Origin: an uncultured Selenomonadaceae bacterium
GTDB taxonomy: Bacteria > Bacillota > Negativicutes > Selenomonadales > Selenomonadaceae
Assembly: GCA_937902665.1 (NCBI GenBank)
Contig: CALELM010000096.1
Coordinates: forward strand, 1-18,860
Length of the DNA: 18,860 bases
Direction of reading: 5' to 3'
Below, one piece after another: positions 6,696 to 15,826 of this stretch (positions within the stretch are counted from its first letter, which is position 1; each line of letters begins with the position of its first letter). The notes beneath the pieces are model-generated. The model was not told the DNA's origin. It did no database searches and was given only the letters and a program-made list of their open reading frames with translations. The translations under genes and the position numbers were made by a program.

Positions 6696-7547
6696 ATGGA
6701 AGCACAGGCAAGCTTGGGGATTTTAGGGCCTAAGGGGACGCACAGCGAGGCGGCGGCGATTTTCTTGAATGCCCATTTGAAACAGCCTTATCGTCTTGTG
6801 GAATACGGAGAGATTTTTGAAGTGCTGCAGGAATTGAAGGAAGGAAGGGTGGATCGCTGTCTGGTACCGGTGGAGAATATGCTGGAGGGCTCTATCAATA
6901 TCACGCTGGATGTACTGGCAGGAAGCGATGAGCTGCGAGTGGTACGGGAGCTTGTCTGGCCGGTGCATAATTACCTGATGGCAAAGTGCGGTGCAGAAGA
7001 AATAAAAAAGGTGTTTTCGCATCCCCAGCCGATTGCGCAGTGCCAAAATTACCTGCGCAGGCACTGCCCGCAGGCAGAGGTCGTGAAGGTGTCCAGTACG
7101 GCACGGGCGGCGGAGCTTGTGGGAGCAGAGCCAAGGGAAAGCGGCTGGGCGGCCATTTGCTCGCAGAGAGCAGGTGAGCTGAATGGGCTTTCGACGGTTG
7201 CCGCAGAAATACAGGACAATATGGGGAACTGCACGCGATTTTTTGAGATTGCGAGAAAGGATGACCTGCCTTGCACCGAGAGGCGGGACAAGGCACTGGT
7301 TATTTGCCAAGTAGATGGGACAAGGGCGGGAAGCCTTTGCGATGTGCTGGAGGAATTTGCATCTCGGCATGTAAACCTGACGAGGATCGAGTCACGTCCG
7401 GCAAGGACGAGGCTTGGCGTGTACATTTTTTTCTTTGAGCTGGAAATCGGCACGGATGAGGAAGCCCTGCGGGATTCCTTGGAGGCTGTGTCGAAGAAGT
7501 GCATTTGGCTTCGGAACGTGGGAGAGTTCCCCGTGCTGGAAGCCTAA
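6696..7547 (+). CDS. pheA: prephenate dehydratase
   Basis: This 283-residue protein converts prephenate to phenylpyruvate, the step that commits to phenylalanine. It is the monofunctional form without a chorismate mutase domain. The dehydratase domain begins with LGILGPKGTHSEAA (7-20) and includes PVENMLEGSI (58-67), SHPQPIAQC (108-116) and the TRF motif at 180-182 whose Thr is essential in the family. A C-terminal ACT domain (about 197-275) has the ESRP motif at 232-235 that binds phenylalanine for feedback control, so allosteric inhibition is expected. The ATG at 6696 has GGGGAAGAGG just upstream; a longer reading frame from 6639 would add an Arg-rich stretch unlike the family. It is 20 bases ahead of the DAHP synthase gene, forming an operon. 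Confidence 0.93.
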   Translation: MEAQASLGILGPKGTHSEAAAIFLNAHLKQPYRLVEYGEIFEVLQELKEGRVDRCLVPVENMLEGSINITLDVLAGSDELRVVRELVWPVHNYLMAKCGAEEIKKVFSHPQPIAQCQNYLRRHCPQAEVVKVSSTARAAELVGAEPRESGWAAICSQRAGELNGLSTVAAEIQDNMGNCTRFFEIARKDDLPCTERRDKALVICQVDGTRAGSLCDVLEEFASRHVNLTRIESRPARTRLGVYIFFFELEIGTDEEALRDSLEAVSKKCIWLRNVGEFPVLEA

Positions 7548-7567
7548 GAGGGAAGGGAGAGAGCGTT

Positions 7568-8599
7568 ATGGTCATCATTATGAATTTGGACGCTACGGCG
7601 CAGAATATCGAGGAAGTCATTCAGGCAGTGGAGGGAACCGGTCTTACGGCGAAGGTTATGGAGGGCAGCCAGCAAAAGATTGTCGGTGTTATCGGCGACA
7701 AGACGAAGCTGGCTTCTGTTCCTATTGATGCTATGGACGGCGTGGAAAAGACGGTAGCGATTTCCAAGAGTTACAAGCTGGCAAGCAGGGAATTCCACCC
7801 AAGCTCCAGTGTGGTGGATGTGGATGGAGTGCGGATTGGTGACGGGACACCCATTGTCATGGCGGGTCCCTGCGCTGTCGAGTCCCGTGAGCAGCTTTTT
7901 GAGGCGGCAGATTTGGTGAAGGCGGCAGGTGCGCAATTCCTGCGCGGCGGTGCGTACAAGCCGCGTACTTCCCCGTATTCTTTTCAGGGACTTGAGGAGA
8001 AGGGGCTGGAATACTTGGCGGAGGCTCGCGAGCGTACGGGGCTTAAGGTAGTCACGGAGGTTACTGTGGTAGAAGCCGTTGAGCGAGTGGAGCAGTATGC
8101 TGACATGCTTCAGATTGGTGCGCGGAACATGCAGAACTTTGGGCTTCTGAAGGAAGTCGGCAGGTGCAAGAAGCCTGTTCTTTTGAAGCGGGGGTTGGCG
8201 GCTACGATTGATGAATGGCTGAACGCTGCAGAATACATTATCCATGAGGGAAATCCGAACGTGGTTCTTTGTGAGCGAGGGATCCGTACCTATGAGACAT
8301 ATACCAGAAATACGCTGGATTTGAGTGCGGTTGCGGCAGTCAAGCATTTGTCCCATTTGCCAATCATTGTCGATCCAAGCCACGGAACGGGCAGGTGGCG
8401 CATGGTGAAGCCTATGGCATTGGCGGCGATTGCGGCTGGCGCGGACGGCCTTATGATGGAGGTTCACCCGAACCCTGCCAAGGCTCTTTCAGACGGGCCG
8501 CAATCCTTGACGCCGGAGAATTATCGAGAAATCATGGATGGAATACATAAGCTTTCCAAGTTTATGAAGGCCGAGAATATTTCAAGTCAGAGCCTTTGA
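7568..8599 (+). CDS. aroF: 3-deoxy-7-phosphoheptulonate (DAHP) synthase, type I-beta
   Basis: The 343-residue enzyme condenses phosphoenolpyruvate and erythrose 4-phosphate, the first step of the shikimate pathway. An N-terminal ferredoxin-like regulatory domain (about 1-70) precedes the barrel, as in the Thermotoga maritima type. Metal ligands are recognisable: Cys102 in AGPCAVES, His in VDPSHGTGRW, Glu in MMEVHPNP and Asp in LSDGPQSL. GGAYKPRTSPYSFQG and KRGLAATIDEW are substrate-binding signatures. The ATG at 7568 follows GGAAGGGAGAGAG; an upstream in-frame ATG at 7499 lies inside pheA and is not needed. Pairing with pheA puts entry to the pathway and the Phe branch under one transcript. 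Symbol usage varies in this subfamily (aroF, aroA, aroG). Confidence 0.92.
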   Translation: MVIIMNLDATAQNIEEVIQAVEGTGLTAKVMEGSQQKIVGVIGDKTKLASVPIDAMDGVEKTVAISKSYKLASREFHPSSSVVDVDGVRIGDGTPIVMAGPCAVESREQLFEAADLVKAAGAQFLRGGAYKPRTSPYSFQGLEEKGLEYLAEARERTGLKVVTEVTVVEAVERVEQYADMLQIGARNMQNFGLLKEVGRCKKPVLLKRGLAATIDEWLNAAEYIIHEGNPNVVLCERGIRTYETYTRNTLDLSAVAAVKHLSHLPIIVDPSHGTGRWRMVKPMALAAIAAGADGLMMEVHPNPAKALSDGPQSLTPENYREIMDGIHKLSKFMKAENISSQSL

Positions 8600-8617
8600 T
8601 GGAGACTTGGCTTGGGG

Positions 8618-8650
8618 AGGGCTGTGCAGGCGGCACAGCCTTCTTCTTTT
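8618..8650 (+). terminator. rho-independent terminator after aroF
   Basis: GGCTGTGC and GCACAGCC form an 8-bp stem (extendable by GAG/TTC pairing) around AGGCG, directly followed by TTCTTCTTTT. It starts 18 bases after the aroF stop codon and separates the aromatic operon from the export operon. Confidence 0.85.
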
Positions 8651-8779
8651 GCGATAGAATGGATGCAAAAAGGACGCTTGGAAATAGGATGGCGTTTATC
8701 AAGTGGTTTTTGCAGGAAAAAAGGCTTTTTTGTCGAATTGTAAAGATAAAAAGGCAGGAGTGCATGAGGTGGCGAAGCA

Positions 8780-9955
8780 ATGAAGAAATTTTTTATGGCG
8801 GGACTTGCAATCACCATATTGATGGTTGTTGCTTTGATGTCCTACGGTGCCTATATGAATCAGAGCGGCGAGAATCGGATTGCCGTCAGGATGCAGGAGC
8901 AGAGACTGCCATTGCAGGGGGCAAGAGTGCAGGAAAGAGAGATTCAAGAGGAGTTTTTGGTGCAGGACATTGCCCTGTCGGTGAGTGACGGGGTGGACGC
9001 AGTTGCTTTGATCGATGGCAGGATACAGAAATGCTTCGTGGAATGGGACAAGACTGTGGAAAAGGGGCAGCTGCTTTTTGAGATTGTCAATGATGAGCTT
9101 CCTATGAAGCTGGCAGAGGCAGACAGCGCGATCCTTCAGGCGAAGGCGCAGCTACGCAAGGCAGAAAACTCTTTCAAGAGATACGGCGAGCTGGTTCGGC
9201 TCAATGCGACGTCTATGGAGAAATATGACGAGGTTCAGGCAGAATACCTTGCGGTCAAGGCAGCACTGGATCAGAAGATTGCAGAAAAGGAGCTTATGCT
9301 GGTGCAGCAGGGCAGGCAGCAGGTTTACGCTCCCATTTCTGGCGATGTCTTGGCAATTTACCATAGGGCAGGCGCTCATGTGACGGCAGGGACACCGTTG
9401 GCGATGGTCGGGCAGGTGGAGCAGCTGGTGTTCAGCTTGTTCTTGACGGACAGCGATGCCCGCAAGCTGAATCCGCAGGGAACGGGAACCTTGAGGATCA
9501 ACAGGAAGGAGCTGGATCAGGTATATGTGTCGGATTCCAAACTCGGAGATGAGATAGGGGATGCGGAATTTCCGATTCGGATAAAATCTATCCAGCCCGA
9601 TATGTCCGAGCCTTGCGAGATTCGGACGGTGGAATGGCAGGTGGATAATTCCGGTTGGCTCATCGAGCCGAAGGTTTACGGCTTGCTTCGGGTCTCAGCA
9701 AGCCAGCCAAGGAAGGTACTGTCTGTGCCGATGACTGCCCTTTTCAGCACATCAACAACGGAGTCGCATGTCTTTGTCAGGGACGAGAATGGAACTCTTG
9801 CCAAGCGGTCAGTGACTGTTGGTATGCAGGACAGCAAATATGCTGAGGTGATTTCCGGCTTGCAGGAGGGTGATATTGTCATTACATCCAGCAAGATTGG
9901 CTTGCAGGAGGGAATGCAGGTGGAGGTTTCCATCAAGGAGGAGGATGCAGAGTGA
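8780..9955 (+). CDS. HlyD/RND-type periplasmic adaptor of the export operon
   Basis: The 391-residue protein is a membrane-fusion (periplasmic adaptor) protein. It has an uncleaved or signal-type hydrophobic N-terminus (about 4-24), two lipoyl half-motifs (about 75-104 and 181-211) around an alpha-hairpin (105-177), then beta-barrel and membrane-proximal domains, ending with the GLQEGDIVITSS and GLQEGMQVEV pattern common in RND adaptors. The hairpin tip reads RYGELVRLNATS, giving R134-x3-L138-x6-S145. This is the RLS spacing that AcrA-type adaptors use to contact TolC-family channels. A GAGGTGG precedes the ATG. It overlaps the next gene by four bases and is first in the operon. It probably extends the ABC exporter to the outer membrane; no TolC-like gene is in the window. 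Confidence 0.85.
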   Translation: MKKFFMAGLAITILMVVALMSYGAYMNQSGENRIAVRMQEQRLPLQGARVQEREIQEEFLVQDIALSVSDGVDAVALIDGRIQKCFVEWDKTVEKGQLLFEIVNDELPMKLAEADSAILQAKAQLRKAENSFKRYGELVRLNATSMEKYDEVQAEYLAVKAALDQKIAEKELMLVQQGRQQVYAPISGDVLAIYHRAGAHVTAGTPLAMVGQVEQLVFSLFLTDSDARKLNPQGTGTLRINRKELDQVYVSDSKLGDEIGDAEFPIRIKSIQPDMSEPCEIRTVEWQVDNSGWLIEPKVYGLLRVSASQPRKVLSVPMTALFSTSTTESHVFVRDENGTLAKRSVTVGMQDSKYAEVISGLQEGDIVITSSKIGLQEGMQVEVSIKEEDAE

Positions 9956-10914
9956 AAGCAGATCAACTCTTTAGCAAGGAGGCTTTGCAAAAGCTCCGTT
10001 CCCCAGAGCAGCTGGATCAACTGCTGCCTATTACTACGCCAATCAGCTGGATGGCACTGACTGCCGTTTTGGTGCTGGTACTCTCGGTTATCATGTGGTC
10101 TGTTTTTGGGGCATTCACAACGAAGGCGGAGGGCATTGGATTGGTTATGGATGCAGAGGGAATCGCAGAGGTGTCGCATGAGTCGCCCGGAAAGGTGGCG
10201 GAAATTTACGTTGCCAGCGGTATGAAGATCAAGAAGGGCCAGTTGGTTGCGCGCATGGAGCAGCCATCGCAGAATGTTGAAACAAGGATGGCAAAGCAGG
10301 CCAAGTCATGGTCACAGAATGATCGCGATGTGCTGAGCAAGGATGCAGAGTACCGGGCAAAAGTGGCGCACCAGAAAAACAGTGAGTTTGTTTACAGCAG
10401 TACAGATGGCATTGTAGATGAAATCTTGACGGAACCGGGAGCGGTGCTTCCTGCGGGGAATCCTATTTGCTCCGTGCGCCGCACGAGAGATTCCGAAGGA
10501 GAAATGACGGGACTTTTCTATATTCCCGTGGAAAAGGGAAAACGTGTGGAACAGGGCATGACGATTCAGCTTGCGCCCAATGGGGTGGATACGTCCCAGT
10601 CCGGATGGATGGTCGGCGTGGTCAGCAGTGTTTCCCAGTATCCCGTGAGTCCCGTGAAAATGAAGGCAAAGCTCAACAATGACAGTTTGGTGAACTGGTT
10701 TTCTCAGACACAGAACGGGAGTGCCATGATGGAAGTGAAGTTTTATTTGGTCGAGGACAAGGAGGATGCGTCTGGTTATTTGTGGACTTCCCATGTAGGC
10801 GTGCATAAGCCGGTGACGGTCGGCTCGGTATGCACGGGTTCCATTATTGTTTCGAGGCAGCCTCCGATTGACAAGGTGTTCTATAAGATCAGCCAATGGT
10901 TCAGGAACAGGTGA
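9952..10914 (+). CDS. NHLM-type bacteriocin system secretion protein (HlyD-like)
   Basis: The 320-residue protein has a cytoplasmic N-terminus rich in Leu and Ser (1-30), one membrane helix (about 32-52) and an HlyD-like extracytoplasmic part with lipoyl halves near 75-104 and 146-176. The order and partners match the NHLM secretion protein that accompanies NHLP-type exporters. Only about 40 residues separate the lipoyl halves, so the coiled-coil hairpin is very short. It could not reach an outer-membrane channel alone, which may be why the operon has a second adaptor. It starts with GTG at 9952, overlapping the previous stop codon (GTGA), with AAGGAGGAGG (9935-9944) seven bases upstream. It overlaps the next gene's start by one base if ATG 10914 is used. 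Confidence 0.82.
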   Translation: MKADQLFSKEALQKLRSPEQLDQLLPITTPISWMALTAVLVLVLSVIMWSVFGAFTTKAEGIGLVMDAEGIAEVSHESPGKVAEIYVASGMKIKKGQLVARMEQPSQNVETRMAKQAKSWSQNDRDVLSKDAEYRAKVAHQKNSEFVYSSTDGIVDEILTEPGAVLPAGNPICSVRRTRDSEGEMTGLFYIPVEKGKRVEQGMTIQLAPNGVDTSQSGWMVGVVSSVSQYPVSPVKMKAKLNNDSLVNWFSQTQNGSAMMEVKFYLVEDKEDASGYLWTSHVGVHKPVTVGSVCTGSIIVSRQPPIDKVFYKISQWFRNR

Positions 10915-13148
10915 TGCTCATGCTGAAGAAGGTAGAGGAAGTTTGGGAAAAGTGGAAGGATCGCTGCCTTGGCGGTCATTGTGTTTCTGTTCCTGTGGTT
11001 TTGCAGATGGAGGCAACGGAGTGCGGCGCGGCAAGCTTGGCAATGGTTTTGGCACATTACGGCATGTGGGTACCTCTGGAAAAGCTGCGAGAGGAATGTG
11101 GTGTCAATCGAGATGGCAGTAAGGCGAGCAATGTATTGAAGGCGGCAAGGAATCGGGGCTGTGATGGAAATGGTTATCGCTGGCTGGCAGAGGATCTTCG
11201 GGAGGCGGATTATCCGCTGATCCTGCATTGGGAATTCAATCATTTTCTTGTGCTGGAGGGAATCCGAAAGGATACGGTGTACCTGAACGATCCTGCGGTC
11301 GGGCGGCGTACCGTACCGTGGGAGGAGTTTCGTACTTCTTATACGGGGATTGCCTTGGAGGTGGTTCCGGGACCGGAGTTCCGTCCAGAGGGAAAGCGCT
11401 ACAATGTGTTTCGGGCGATATATTCCAAGCTCTTGGCGGACAAGTGGGCAGCGGTTTTCCTGCTTGTTCTGGGCTTTTGCGCGATGGTAGTGGGACTGGC
11501 GTCTCCTATCATGTCGCAGATTTTTATTGATGATATCCTTACGAGAAAGCATTTGGAATGGATGCCGAATCTTTGCCTTGCCATGACACTGGGATGGCTG
11601 CTTTCCGGTGTTATGACGTGGCTTCGGGCAGTGATTTTGACGAAGTGGCAGATGAAACTGACGCTTTCCGATTCCAGCAGCTTTTTTTGGCATGTGCTGA
11701 AGTTGCCGATAAAGTTCTTCCAGCAGCGCTATGCGGCAGAGGTGGCTTCCCGTGTCGGCTACAATGAGGCTGTGGCGGGAATCCTGTCGGGGACGGTGGC
11801 AACGTCTGTCCTTGATTTGCTGGTTGTCATTTTTTATCTGGTTTTGCTCCTGCAGTACAGCGTGACCTTGACGGTCATCGGCGTGGCGTTCAGCCTTGTG
11901 GATCTCTTGGTGTTTTTCCTGCTGCGCCGTCATATCACGGATATGAACATGCGGATCCAGCAGGATGCCGGCAAGGCTTATGGCGTAGCGATGAACGGAT
12001 TGATGATGATAGAGTCCATCAAGGCGAATGGCAATGAGGCGGATTTCTTTTCCAAGTGGGCAGGATATCAGGCAAAGGTGCTGAAGGGCTCGCAGGAGGT
12101 AACGCTTTGGTCGCTGACGGCAACGATTTTGCCGACACTTTTGGGCGGCATCAATGGTGCGCTTATCATGACCTTTGGCGGCTTTTCCATTATGGAGGGT
12201 GTAATGACGGCCGGTATCTTCACGGCATTCCAGTCCCTGATGGGCGGCTTTCAGGAACCGTTCAACAAGATTTTGGGCATGGGATCTGCTCTGCAGTCCA
12301 CGGAGATGCAGATGCATCGCTTGAATGATGTGATGAGATACCCTGAGGATTCCCTGAATTATCCGGAAAAGGGGAGAAAAGTCGTCTTGGAGAACAGGCA
12401 GCTTTCCGGCAGGCTGGAGCTTCGTGATGTCAGCTTTGGCTACAGTCCCTTGGATCCCCCGCTTTTGGAGCATTTCAATCTGGTTTTGGAACCGGGGCGA
12501 TGGGTGGCAGTCGTTGGTTCCTCAGGCAGTGGAAAGTCAACGCTTGCCAAGCTTGTTACGGGGCTTTATGAGGAATGGAGCGGGGAAGTGCTTTTTGACG
12601 GGGTGCGGCGCAGGGATGTTTCCCGTCAGGCGATTATCCGTTCCGTATCTTCCGTGGATCAGGATGTTTTTCAGATCTCGGGAACGGTTCGGCAGAACAT
12701 TTCTCTTTTTGATGATTCTGTTCCCCGTGCGGATGTCATAGCGGCGGCAAAGGATGCCTGCATTCATGAGGATATTCTTCAGTTGAAGGGCGGCTATGAC
12801 GGAATGGTGGACGAAGGCGGGAGAAATTTCAGTGGCGGACAGCGACAGCGGCTGGAAATTGCAAGGTCGCTTGCAGGGAATCCAAGTCTTTTGGTTTTGG
12901 ACGAGGCAACGAGTGCACTGGATCCTGTGACGGAGGAGGAAGTGCTGAAAAATATCCGCCGCAGGGGTTGCTCGTGCTTCGTGGTGGCACACAGGCTCTC
13001 CACGATTCGGGATTGCGATGAGATTATCGTACTGGATCATGGAAAGGTCGTGGAACGGGGGACGCATGTGGAGATGATGCGTCACGATGGTCCCTATCGA
13101 GCCTTGATAGAGGAGAGAGCAAATGTCGCAGAGGGGATGGAAGAATGA
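10914..13148 (+). CDS. NHLM-type peptidase/ABC transporter (C39 peptidase, permease, ATPase)
   Basis: About 744 residues: an N-terminal C39 cysteine peptidase (about 20-145), a six-helix exporter membrane domain (about 165-450) and a nucleotide-binding domain. The peptidase site is intact: Gln31 as oxyanion residue, Cys37 in ATECGAASLAMVLAHYG, His110 in FNHFLVLEG and Asp126 in LNDP. This site cuts leader peptides, usually after a double glycine, while the transporter exports the product. The ATPase has Walker A G535-SSGSGKST, signature FSGGQ 639-643, Walker B LLVLDE 659-664 and His693. Architecture and neighbours match the NHLP bacteriocin-export peptidase/permease/ATPase subunit. The start is ATG 10914 (TGATG overlap) or ATG 10920, which has AGGTGA five bases upstream; the ATG at 10896 also gives an open frame. 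It overlaps the next gene by four bases. Confidence 0.9.
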   Translation: MLMLKKVEEVWEKWKDRCLGGHCVSVPVVLQMEATECGAASLAMVLAHYGMWVPLEKLREECGVNRDGSKASNVLKAARNRGCDGNGYRWLAEDLREADYPLILHWEFNHFLVLEGIRKDTVYLNDPAVGRRTVPWEEFRTSYTGIALEVVPGPEFRPEGKRYNVFRAIYSKLLADKWAAVFLLVLGFCAMVVGLASPIMSQIFIDDILTRKHLEWMPNLCLAMTLGWLLSGVMTWLRAVILTKWQMKLTLSDSSSFFWHVLKLPIKFFQQRYAAEVASRVGYNEAVAGILSGTVATSVLDLLVVIFYLVLLLQYSVTLTVIGVAFSLVDLLVFFLLRRHITDMNMRIQQDAGKAYGVAMNGLMMIESIKANGNEADFFSKWAGYQAKVLKGSQEVTLWSLTATILPTLLGGINGALIMTFGGFSIMEGVMTAGIFTAFQSLMGGFQEPFNKILGMGSALQSTEMQMHRLNDVMRYPEDSLNYPEKGRKVVLENRQLSGRLELRDVSFGYSPLDPPLLEHFNLVLEPGRWVAVVGSSGSGKSTLAKLVTGLYEEWSGEVLFDGVRRRDVSRQAIIRSVSSVDQDVFQISGTVRQNISLFDDSVPRADVIAAAKDACIHEDILQLKGGYDGMVDEGGRNFSGGQRQRLEIARSLAGNPSLLVLDEATSALDPVTEEEVLKNIRRRGCSCFVVAHRLSTIRDCDEIIVLDHGKVVERGTHVEMMRHDGPYRALIEERANVAEGMEE

Positions 13149-15826
13149 GGCTTAGGGCTGGAGAACGTTATCGGTTGACGGATAGCCAATGCTTTGCGCA
13201 GCTGCTTTCCGGCGTTTACGAGATTTATGCAGTGACACGGGATGGAGAGGTCTTTCATCAGATATTCTTGGCAGAGAGCATGGAAGGGGAGGCCGTGTTT
13301 CCGCTTCGGGATGATTACTGCGATTTGGATATCCAGCTTTATGCCGTGACGGAAGGCACAGTGGAGCTTCTTGGCATTGCATCTGTTACGGAGGAGCAGC
13401 TGGGTGCTTGGTACAGGAAGCTTTCCAAGTTGGAATTTATCCGCCTTTTGATTGACAGGGGGGATGCGCTTCTGGCGGCATGGGCGGATGGTACGATACT
13501 GATTGACCGAGATGATTCCCAAAAAAGCTTGCTGGAATGTTACTGGGAAAATCAGGAGATTTTTTCCATGCTTTTGTCTGCCTCTTTGCGGGGAATGGAT
13601 GCACGGGCGAATGAGCGGCTGAAAAGGCGCAGCAGGCGGCAGAGGCTTGTCTTGGACGAGGCAGTTGGAAATCTTTTGGGAGATGACCTAGCAAGTGCTG
13701 TTACGGGGGAGAATGTATCGGGTCTTGGCGATATCGCATTTGCTGTGCAAAGGGCGGCAGCTGCGCTTCACATGCCAGTTTCCGACATTTCCATGCCGCT
13801 GGAGATGGCAAAAAATTTGGATAGCGTGCAGATTTTGCAGAGACTGGTGCAGAAGGCGAATATGCAGGTTCGCTTGGTGAGACTGCAGGAGGATTGGTGG
13901 AAAAAGGACAGCGGAATCCTCTTGGTGCATGTCGGCAGGGAAGCCAAGATGGGAGTGCTTGTCCCCGATGCGCCGGGAAGCTACCGCTTGCTTATACAGG
14001 AGCAGAAGGAAGGCATACCGCTTACGGAGGAAGCCGTAGGGGAAATTGACAAGCAGGCGTTCCTTTGCTACGGAGGGCTTCCTGCGAAAAAGCTAAAGGT
14101 TCTGGATTTCTTGAAATTCATGTTCCACCAGTGCTGGAAGCAGGACTACGGGATGATTCTTGCAGCAAGCTTTCTTGCAGGCTTGGTTCCGCTTTGTACG
14201 CCGATTATTACAGAAACGGTATTTCAGGATATCATTCCTATCCGTGACTTTGGAAGCTTGACTACGGTGACGCAGGTGATGCTGGTCACGAGCTTTACGC
14301 TTGCAGCGATGGGAATCGTGCGGTCGATTGCGGTGCTTCGCATTACAACGCATTTGGACATGGCGGCGGAGGCGGCACTTTGGAATCGCCTGCTGACGCT
14401 TCCCACGAAGTTTTTTCGCCAGTTCAAGAGTGGCGAGCTTGCCGTGCGCATGGGAAGCCTCAATTCGCTGAAAGGAATCGTGAGCGGGGAGTTTGTCGGC
14501 TCTATTTTTAACTTTTTCTTTTCCTTTTGGAGCATTCTCCTTATGTGCTACTACAGCCTGAAGCTGACTGCCGTGGCAGTGGGGATATGGTTGGTTTATT
14601 CTGTTGTCGTTGCTTTTATTTATCGGAGAGTCCTGACGTTTCAGAGGGAGTCTATTCGTGCGGAAAATGAGAGCGCAGGAATGGTCCAGCAGATTTTTGC
14701 GGGGCTTTCCAAGTTTCGCGTGCAGGGAGCGGAGGAGCAGGCATTCCTCCTGTGGAGCCGTGTTTTTGGGGAGCAGTGGAAGTGGAACCTGAAGCTTCGC
14801 TGGCAGGGAAATTACAATTCCGTTATCCTTTCCGTTCAGCCATTTATCCTGAATATGCTGCTTTATTATATGGCAGTTTACGGTATCAACGAGGTGGGAC
14901 CGGATGGCAAGACGATGGTGCAGGGAATCACATACGCGCAGTTTCTCGCCTTTTCTGCTGCTTATGGCAGTTTTAACGGGACGTTGAACGGTGTTTTGGG
15001 GCTTGTTGGAACTTTTTTCAGTATCCAGCCGCACATCGAAAATCTCAAGCCGATTTTGGAGGAGCTTCCCGAGGTGAATGACGACCGCATGGATGCACCT
15101 GAGCTTACGGGCAAGGTTGAGTTTAGCCATATCAGCTTTTCCTATGGGGAGGAAAGTCCTGAGGTGCTTCATGACGTGAGTTTTTCTGTGAGGGCTGGGG
15201 AAAACTTGGCAATCGTTGGAAAGTCAGGAAGCGGGAAGTCCACGCTGATGAGACTGCTTCTTGGCTTTGAAGAACCAACACATGGAGCCATTTATTTTGA
15301 TGGACAGGATCTCAAGGAGCTGCGGCTGTCATCGGTTCGTTCGCAGATGGGCGTGGTTATGCAGAATGGGCAGCTGATGACGGGGGATATTTTTACCAAC
15401 ATTGTTGGGACGGCAAATCTTTCGCAGGATGATGCGTGGAGAGCGGCGGCAGAAGCAGGGATTGCCGAGGATATCATGCAGATGCCTATGGGAATGCAGA
15501 CGGTTATCAGCGAGGGCAGCAGCAATATTTCGGGCGGACAGAGACAGCGGCTTATGATTGCCCGTGCTTTTGCCAAGAATCCAAAACTGCTGGTCTTTGA
15601 TGAGGCAACGAGCGCTCTTGACAATCGAACGCAGGCAATCATCACGAGAAGCTTGCAGAAAAGACATGCGACACGAATCATTGTTGCGCACCGCTTGTCT
15701 ACGATTCGGGATGCAGATCGTATTTTGGTTGTGGATAACGGAAGGATTGCGGAGGAAGGAACCTTTGATGAGCTTATGGAAAAAAATGGGGTTTTTGCGA
15801 GGCTTGCGAGCCGTCAAATGGCATGA
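13145..15826 (+). CDS. NHLM-type ABC transporter permease/ATPase subunit, no peptidase
   Basis: This 893-residue protein is the second half of the transporter pair. The first 330 residues are a soluble region unlike C39: a beta-rich part (about 1-80) and then a helical segment with many Arg and Lys (about 150-165). A region resembling a worn peptidase-like fold follows, without a CG catalytic pair. Six membrane helices follow (about 335-600) and then a complete ATPase: Walker A G692-KSGSGKST, signature ISGGQ 795-799, Walker B LLVFDE 815-820 and AHRLSTIRD. This layout fits the long permease/ATPase subunit of NHLP bacteriocin exporters, which pairs with the peptidase-bearing subunit. Both subunits keep all ATPase motifs, so both sites may hydrolyse ATP. 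ATG 13145 overlaps the previous stop codon (ATGA), and the end overlaps the sigma-factor frame the same way. Confidence 0.88.
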   Translation: MRLRAGERYRLTDSQCFAQLLSGVYEIYAVTRDGEVFHQIFLAESMEGEAVFPLRDDYCDLDIQLYAVTEGTVELLGIASVTEEQLGAWYRKLSKLEFIRLLIDRGDALLAAWADGTILIDRDDSQKSLLECYWENQEIFSMLLSASLRGMDARANERLKRRSRRQRLVLDEAVGNLLGDDLASAVTGENVSGLGDIAFAVQRAAAALHMPVSDISMPLEMAKNLDSVQILQRLVQKANMQVRLVRLQEDWWKKDSGILLVHVGREAKMGVLVPDAPGSYRLLIQEQKEGIPLTEEAVGEIDKQAFLCYGGLPAKKLKVLDFLKFMFHQCWKQDYGMILAASFLAGLVPLCTPIITETVFQDIIPIRDFGSLTTVTQVMLVTSFTLAAMGIVRSIAVLRITTHLDMAAEAALWNRLLTLPTKFFRQFKSGELAVRMGSLNSLKGIVSGEFVGSIFNFFFSFWSILLMCYYSLKLTAVAVGIWLVYSVVVAFIYRRVLTFQRESIRAENESAGMVQQIFAGLSKFRVQGAEEQAFLLWSRVFGEQWKWNLKLRWQGNYNSVILSVQPFILNMLLYYMAVYGINEVGPDGKTMVQGITYAQFLAFSAAYGSFNGTLNGVLGLVGTFFSIQPHIENLKPILEELPEVNDDRMDAPELTGKVEFSHISFSYGEESPEVLHDVSFSVRAGENLAIVGKSGSGKSTLMRLLLGFEEPTHGAIYFDGQDLKELRLSSVRSQMGVVMQNGQLMTGDIFTNIVGTANLSQDDAWRAAAEAGIAEDIMQMPMGMQTVISEGSSNISGGQRQRLMIARAFAKNPKLLVFDEATSALDNRTQAIITRSLQKRHATRIIVAHRLSTIRDADRILVVDNGRIAEEGTFDELMEKNGVFARLASRQMA

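Noticed and set aside
8600..8779. Possible precursor-peptide gene just upstream of the export operon
   Set aside because: Short frames here lack a ribosome-binding site, a leader-like sequence or a double-glycine cut site, and run through the terminator or into the adaptor gene.
10881..12473. Long 530-codon open frame on the - strand
   Set aside because: It lies opposite the peptidase/ABC transporter gene, is rich in His, Arg and Gln with no recognisable domain, and is a shadow of the well-supported + strand gene.
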